DNA from: Thauera sp.
GTDB lineage: Bacteria > Pseudomonadota > Gammaproteobacteria > Burkholderiales > Rhodocyclaceae
NCBI GenBank assembly: GCA_017302295.1
Contig: JAFLDS010000003.1
Coordinates: 1-64,000 of the forward strand
DNA length: 64,000 nucleotides
Direction: 5' to 3'
Shown here: positions 60,611 through 64,000 of the stretch, one piece after another
Layout: every line of letters starts with the position of its first letter
Numbering within the stretch: the first letter of the stretch is position 1
Notes under the pieces: generated by a model
What the model was told of the DNA's origin: nothing
Seen by the model: only the letters and a program-made list of their open reading frames with translations
Databases searched by the model: none
Translations under genes and position numbers: made by a program

Positions 60611-61498
60611 TCAGCTCACCCGCGCGGGGTGGAAGGCGCAGGGTGCGCCGAGGAGCTTGCGCCAGGTCGGCGGCTCGCGGTCGTGCTCGTCGCGCACGCC
60701 ATAGCGCTGCGCGAGTTCGGCGACGATCTGCGTGCGCCCGGACAGCGCGGCCAGTTCCGGATCGCACCACAGCGCGTGGATCACGCGGCCGACAAATTGC
60801 GGGCTCTCGCTGCGCGCCATGAAGTCGCCGTAGGCGTCGCCACGCAGGCGGGCGGCAATCTGGGTGCGCTCGGTGCGCTGCACGCCCAGCCACAGCGACA
60901 CCGCCGCCACGCCGCTGCCTTCGAAATCCACCGCCATGTCGGCAGCCATCTTGTCGCAGCCGGCCTTCTGCGCGCCGTAGGCGGGGCCGTGCATGTAGCA
61001 ACCGGCGCCGTACGAGGAGGTGAACGCGACCAGCCCTTTCCCCGCCTTCAGCAGCAGCGGCGCGGCGTGCCAGGCGGCGACGTAGTTCGACCGGAGGCCA
61101 ACGCCGAACATGTCGGCCTGGGCGAGCGGCTTTATCCAGAACGGGCCAGGCTCGATCAGGCTGTCATCGATGCAGAGCGCGTTGTTGACCAGGATGTCGA
61201 GGCGACCGTGTTCGTGCGCGATGCGCTCGAACAGCGCTTTCACCTGGGCGTCGTCGGCATGGTCGCAATGCACCGCGATGCCCTGCCCGCCGGCGGCGCT
61301 GACCGCGGCGGCGGCATCGTGGATCGTGCCGTGCAAGGGCGTGTCGCCGATGCGCGCTGCGCCGTCAGTGGTGCTGCGCCCAGTGACGTAGACCGTCATC
61401 CCGGCCGCACCGAGCGCTTCGGCCACGCCTCGGCCCACGCCACGGCTGGCGCCGGTGACGACGGCGATGCCTGCCGCAGCGGCTTGGGATGTGCTCAT
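60611..61498 (-). CDS. SDR family oxidoreductase (DHRS1-like)
   Basis: This 295-residue SDR has TGASRGVGRGVAEALGAAG, VYVTGRST, DILVNNALCIDD, SSYGAGCYMHGPAYGAQKAGCDKMAADMA (YxxxK) and VSLWLGVQRTE, which together match the DHRS1-type subgroup. That group is longer than FabG and reduces ketones of steroids and xenobiotics. It stops 12 bp before the NTF2-like gene and follows the amidase gene by 80 bp, so the three are probably transcribed together. Confidence 0.88.
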   Translation of the reverse strand: MSTSQAAAAGIAVVTGASRGVGRGVAEALGAAGMTVYVTGRSTTDGAARIGDTPLHGTIHDAAAAVSAAGGQGIAVHCDHADDAQVKALFERIAHEHGRLDILVNNALCIDDSLIEPGPFWIKPLAQADMFGVGLRSNYVAAWHAAPLLLKAGKGLVAFTSSYGAGCYMHGPAYGAQKAGCDKMAADMAVDFEGSGVAAVSLWLGVQRTERTQIAARLRGDAYGDFMARSESPQFVGRVIHALWCDPELAALSGRTQIVAELAQRYGVRDEHDREPPTWRKLLGAPCAFHPARVS

Positions 61499-61578
61499 CT
61501 GTGCTCCTTCATCGGAAACCGCCGCAGCGTGCAGTCACCGCCTGTGCCGGGCAGGCGATGTCGCGTGTGGGACCGGAC

Positions 61579-63171
61579 TCAGCCTAGCCGCGGCGGCCGG
61601 CGATTCGCCCATGGCGCGGCCTTCTCGAGTTGCGCGGCGAGCGCAATGAGACGCGCCTCGCCACCATAGGGCGCAGCGAACTGCACGCCGATCGGCAGGC
61701 CGTCGGCGCTCCAGTGCAGCGGCACCGACATCGCCGGCAGGCCGGTCATGTTGAACATCGAGGTGAAGGCCGAAGCCTGCACCGCGTTGCGCGCGTAGCT
61801 CTCGAAAGGCTGGTCGAGCGATAGCGCACCCAGCTTGGGCGGCAGTGCGGCGGTGGTCGGCGACAGGATCAGGTCGTAGCGCGCGAACAGCTCGTCGAGC
61901 ACACGGCCGCCGCGGTCGAAGACGTTGCGCGCCTTGAGGATCTGCTCGGCGGTGTAGGACTTGGCCTTCTGCATGCTCTGCCAGTCGATCGGCTCGAACT
62001 CGTCCTCGCGCGCCTCACGGCCAATCGCCTTCTCACGCTCGCGCACGGTGTAGAGCATGCCGCTGGCGGTGACGACGCCCATGCTGCCGGCCATCTCGAG
62101 GAAGGGCAGCGCCGACAGGTCGATCGGTTCGACGTGGTGGCCCAGGCCGGCACACAGCGTAGCGGCCTTGTTGGATGCCTCCAGGCATTCCGGATGCACG
62201 CCGGCGCCGAACAGGTTGCTCTGGAACAAACCGATCTTCAGCCCGCGCGGCGGTTTTTTGAGCGCCGCGAGCAGATCGAAGGTGGGCGGCAGGGTGCGCG
62301 AGCCCGCCTCTGCGCCCTGGCTGAGCTGCATCAGCAACGCGGTGTCACGCACGCTGCGGCTGATCACGTTATGCACCGACAGACCGAGCCAGCCTTCCAG
62401 CGCCTTCGGCCCCGACGGAATCAGCCCGCGGCTGGGCTTGAGGCCGAACAGGCCACAGTGCGAGGCGGGGATGCGGATCGAACCCCCGCCGTCGCTGGCG
62501 TGCGCCGCTGGCAGCACACCCGCGGCCACCGCCGCCGAGGCGCCGCCTGACGAGCCGCCCGAGCTGCGTTCCAGAGCCCAGGGGTTGCGCGTGGCGCCGA
62601 ACAGGCGCGACTCGGTCGTCGCGGTCTGACCGAACTCGGGCGCGGCGAGCTTGGCGAAAATGTTGAGACCCGCCGCCTGGTAACGCTGCACCAGGGTGGA
62701 ATCGTGGTCGGCGACTGCATCCTTGAAGAAGGCGCAGCCGTTGGTGGTGACAGTGCCCTTGAGCGCGATGCTCAGGTCTTTCAATGCGAAGGGCACGCCG
62801 GACAATGCGGGGCGCTTCGCGCGCTCGGCCTGGCCGGCAGCGTCCAGCGCGCGCGCGGCCTCGCGTGCGAGATCGAAGTGCGGCACGCTGACCGCATTGA
62901 TCGCCGCATAGGCCTCGGCGCGAGCGATCGCCGCCTCGAGCACCTCGCTCGGCTTGACGTCGCCGCGGCGGATGCGCAGGGCGATTTCGGTTGCGTCCCA
63001 GCGCTCGTAATCGGGCAGCGGCAGGGTGGCGGGCATGGCTGCCGCAGCCGCAGCCGCAGCCGCAGCATTAGCCGCTTTGGCCCCGCCCAAGCCCACGGCA
63101 GCAGCGCCGCCGAGCGCTGCCCCCGTCCTCAGGAAATCACGACGCCCCTGCTCCACCGCCTGTTCGCTCAT
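61579..63171 (-). CDS. Amidase-signature family hydrolase with Tat signal
   Basis: This 530-residue protein has a Tat-type signal (QGRRDFLRTGAALGG), then a long Ala tract (about residues 36-45) encoded by GCC/GCA repeats at 63038-63066. The amidase signature follows with Lys131 (PFALKDLS), the Ser-rich loop SSGGSSGGASAA (203-214) and the nucleophile Ser231 (DGGGSIRIPAS). Amidase-signature enzymes hydrolyse amides or esters through Ser-cisSer-Lys. The signal would place it in the periplasm, perhaps to release the carbon source from conjugates. It follows the SDR gene at the window edge by one base. Confidence 0.9.
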   Translation of the reverse strand: MSEQAVEQGRRDFLRTGAALGGAAAVGLGGAKAANAAAAAAAAAAMPATLPLPDYERWDATEIALRIRRGDVKPSEVLEAAIARAEAYAAINAVSVPHFDLAREAARALDAAGQAERAKRPALSGVPFALKDLSIALKGTVTTNGCAFFKDAVADHDSTLVQRYQAAGLNIFAKLAAPEFGQTATTESRLFGATRNPWALERSSGGSSGGASAAVAAGVLPAAHASDGGGSIRIPASHCGLFGLKPSRGLIPSGPKALEGWLGLSVHNVISRSVRDTALLMQLSQGAEAGSRTLPPTFDLLAALKKPPRGLKIGLFQSNLFGAGVHPECLEASNKAATLCAGLGHHVEPIDLSALPFLEMAGSMGVVTASGMLYTVREREKAIGREAREDEFEPIDWQSMQKAKSYTAEQILKARNVFDRGGRVLDELFARYDLILSPTTAALPPKLGALSLDQPFESYARNAVQASAFTSMFNMTGLPAMSVPLHWSADGLPIGVQFAAPYGGEARLIALAAQLEKAAPWANRRPPRLG

Positions 63172-63172
63172 A

Positions 63173-64000
63173 TCAGGTTCCCCACACCTTCTGCGCAGGC
63201 ACCGCCTGCTTCATGAGTTCGTCGACCGTTGTGCCCGCTTCGAGCGGCGTCAGGCGCGCGCCCTTGTCCTTCTGCGGGCCGGTACGCCAGCCGTCGCACA
63301 CCGAGATGCGCCCGCCCTGGCTCTCGAAAACCTGGCCGGTGACGTGCGAGGACAGCTCGCTGCCCAGCCACACCACCAGCGGCGCGACGTTCTCGGCCGC
63401 CCAGGCGTCGAAGCCGGTTTCGGGCGCCTTCACCACGTCGGGCATCGCGCTCTCGGTCATCGAGGTGCGCGCGGCCGGCGCCAGCGCATTGGCGGTCACG
63501 CCGTAGCGCGCCAGCTCGGAAGCCTGCACCAGCGTCAGCGCGGCAATACCGCCCTTGGCCGCGGAGTAGTTCGACTGCCCGACCGAGCCCTGCAGACCGG
63601 CGCCCGAGCTGGTGTTGATGATGCGCGCGGCGATCTTGTTGCCGGCCTTGGCCTGGTCGCGCCAGCGCTTGCCGAGGATGTTGGCGAGGCAGAAGTGGCC
63701 ATTCAGGTGCACGCGCATGACTTGGTCCCAGTCGTCTTCGGACAGGCTGATGAACATGCGGTCGCGCAGGATGCCGGCGTTGTTGACCACCACGTGCACC
63801 TCGCCGAAGGCCGCCACGGCGGCATCGACGATCCGCTGCGCCGTCTCGATGCGGGTGATGTCGTCGGCGTTGGCGATCGCCTTGCCGCCCGCCGCGGTGA
63901 TCTCTGCCACGACGGCGTCAGCCGCTTCCTTGCGGATGTCGTTGACCACCACGTTCGCGCCCTCGGCGGCGAAGGCCAGCGCATAGGCGCGACCCAAGCC
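63173..64000 (-). CDS. SDR family oxidoreductase, N-terminus outside window
   Basis: The frame is open to the right edge and lacks the first ~20 residues including the TGxxxGIG loop; visible sequence starts GLGRAYALAFAAEG. It has VHVVVNNAGILRD, MFISLSEDDWDQVMRVHLNGHF, SNYSAAKGGIAALT (YxxxK) and YGVTANALAPAARTSMTES, which match the MFE-2/HSD17B4-type SDRs that oxidise 3-hydroxyacyl-CoA. The C-terminal GWRTGPQKDKGARLTPLEAG extension also fits that group. It probably catalyses a beta-oxidation step and precedes the amidase gene in the same operon. Confidence 0.88.
   Translation of the reverse strand, partial: GLGRAYALAFAAEGANVVVNDIRKEAADAVVAEITAAGGKAIANADDITRIETAQRIVDAAVAAFGEVHVVVNNAGILRDRMFISLSEDDWDQVMRVHLNGHFCLANILGKRWRDQAKAGNKIAARIINTSSGAGLQGSVGQSNYSAAKGGIAALTLVQASELARYGVTANALAPAARTSMTESAMPDVVKAPETGFDAWAAENVAPLVVWLGSELSSHVTGQVFESQGGRISVCDGWRTGPQKDKGARLTPLEAGTTVDELMKQAVPAQKVWGT

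Noticed and set aside
63038-63066. GCC/GCA hexamer repeat taken as a possible CRISPR or microsatellite element
   Set aside because: It lies in frame in the amidase gene and encodes the Ala tract after the Tat signal; it is too short and regular for a CRISPR array.

Overview
The window reads as chromosome of a GC-rich Gram-negative betaproteobacterium, most plausibly a Rhodocyclales member of the Thauera/Azoarcus/Aromatoleum kind. This is inferred from the gene set (Neisserial-type porin, TMAO respiration genes, hydrogenase maturation genes, dense CoA-linked and ETF-linked catabolic operons), not from a marker gene. No rRNA, tRNA, CRISPR array or intact insertion sequence was seen.

Layout. 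1-4377 (minus): the start of a large unrecognised protein and a PhoD-like phosphatase. 4679-8512 (plus): hypC-hypD-hypE and a polytopic membrane protein. 8527-11573: DUF488 protein, MFS transporter and a protein with three tandem TIR-like modules. 11716-19516: a TMAO respiration locus (torR, torS, torT, torA) in which TorA carries its own C-terminal cytochrome c motif. 19857-23508: porin, then a LysR regulator divergent from a secreted M20 hydrolase, ending in a perfect 24-bp hairpin. 23531-27727: a small unknown gene, then an SDR/DUF3429/membrane protein/UbiB-like kinase operon behind two TTTTGTC-type palindromes, and a TetR gene.

27866-64000 is a catabolic island of about 36 kb. It holds ETF and ETF:quinone oxidoreductase, several SDRs (one strongly resembling 3-alpha-hydroxysteroid dehydrogenase), an Old Yellow Enzyme, a KshB-like reductase, an HsaA-like flavin monooxygenase, a KshA-like Rieske oxygenase, an RND/YCF48/DUF1329/DUF1302 envelope set, a CoA ligase, MaoC hydratases, two acyl-CoA dehydrogenases, a thiolase, an IpdF-like SDR, an amidase and a LuxR regulator. 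Together these suggest uptake and aerobic CoA-dependent degradation of a steroid- or terpenoid-like hydrophobic compound; the substrate is inferred. Ring-cleavage genes of the classical steroid pathway (hsaB, hsaC, hsaD) are not in the window.

The main new observation is one conserved motif, TTTAGTCC-N4-GGACGATG (read toward the gene), found once upstream of each of nine operons of this island. It always points the same way, and in most cases a -10-like hexamer lies 19-21 bp downstream. This defines a regulon, probably of the LuxR-type regulator encoded inside it. Toxin-antitoxin genes and remnants sit at 52.3-53.0 kb and 58.6-60.1 kb, the second within the minus-strand catabolic gene series.
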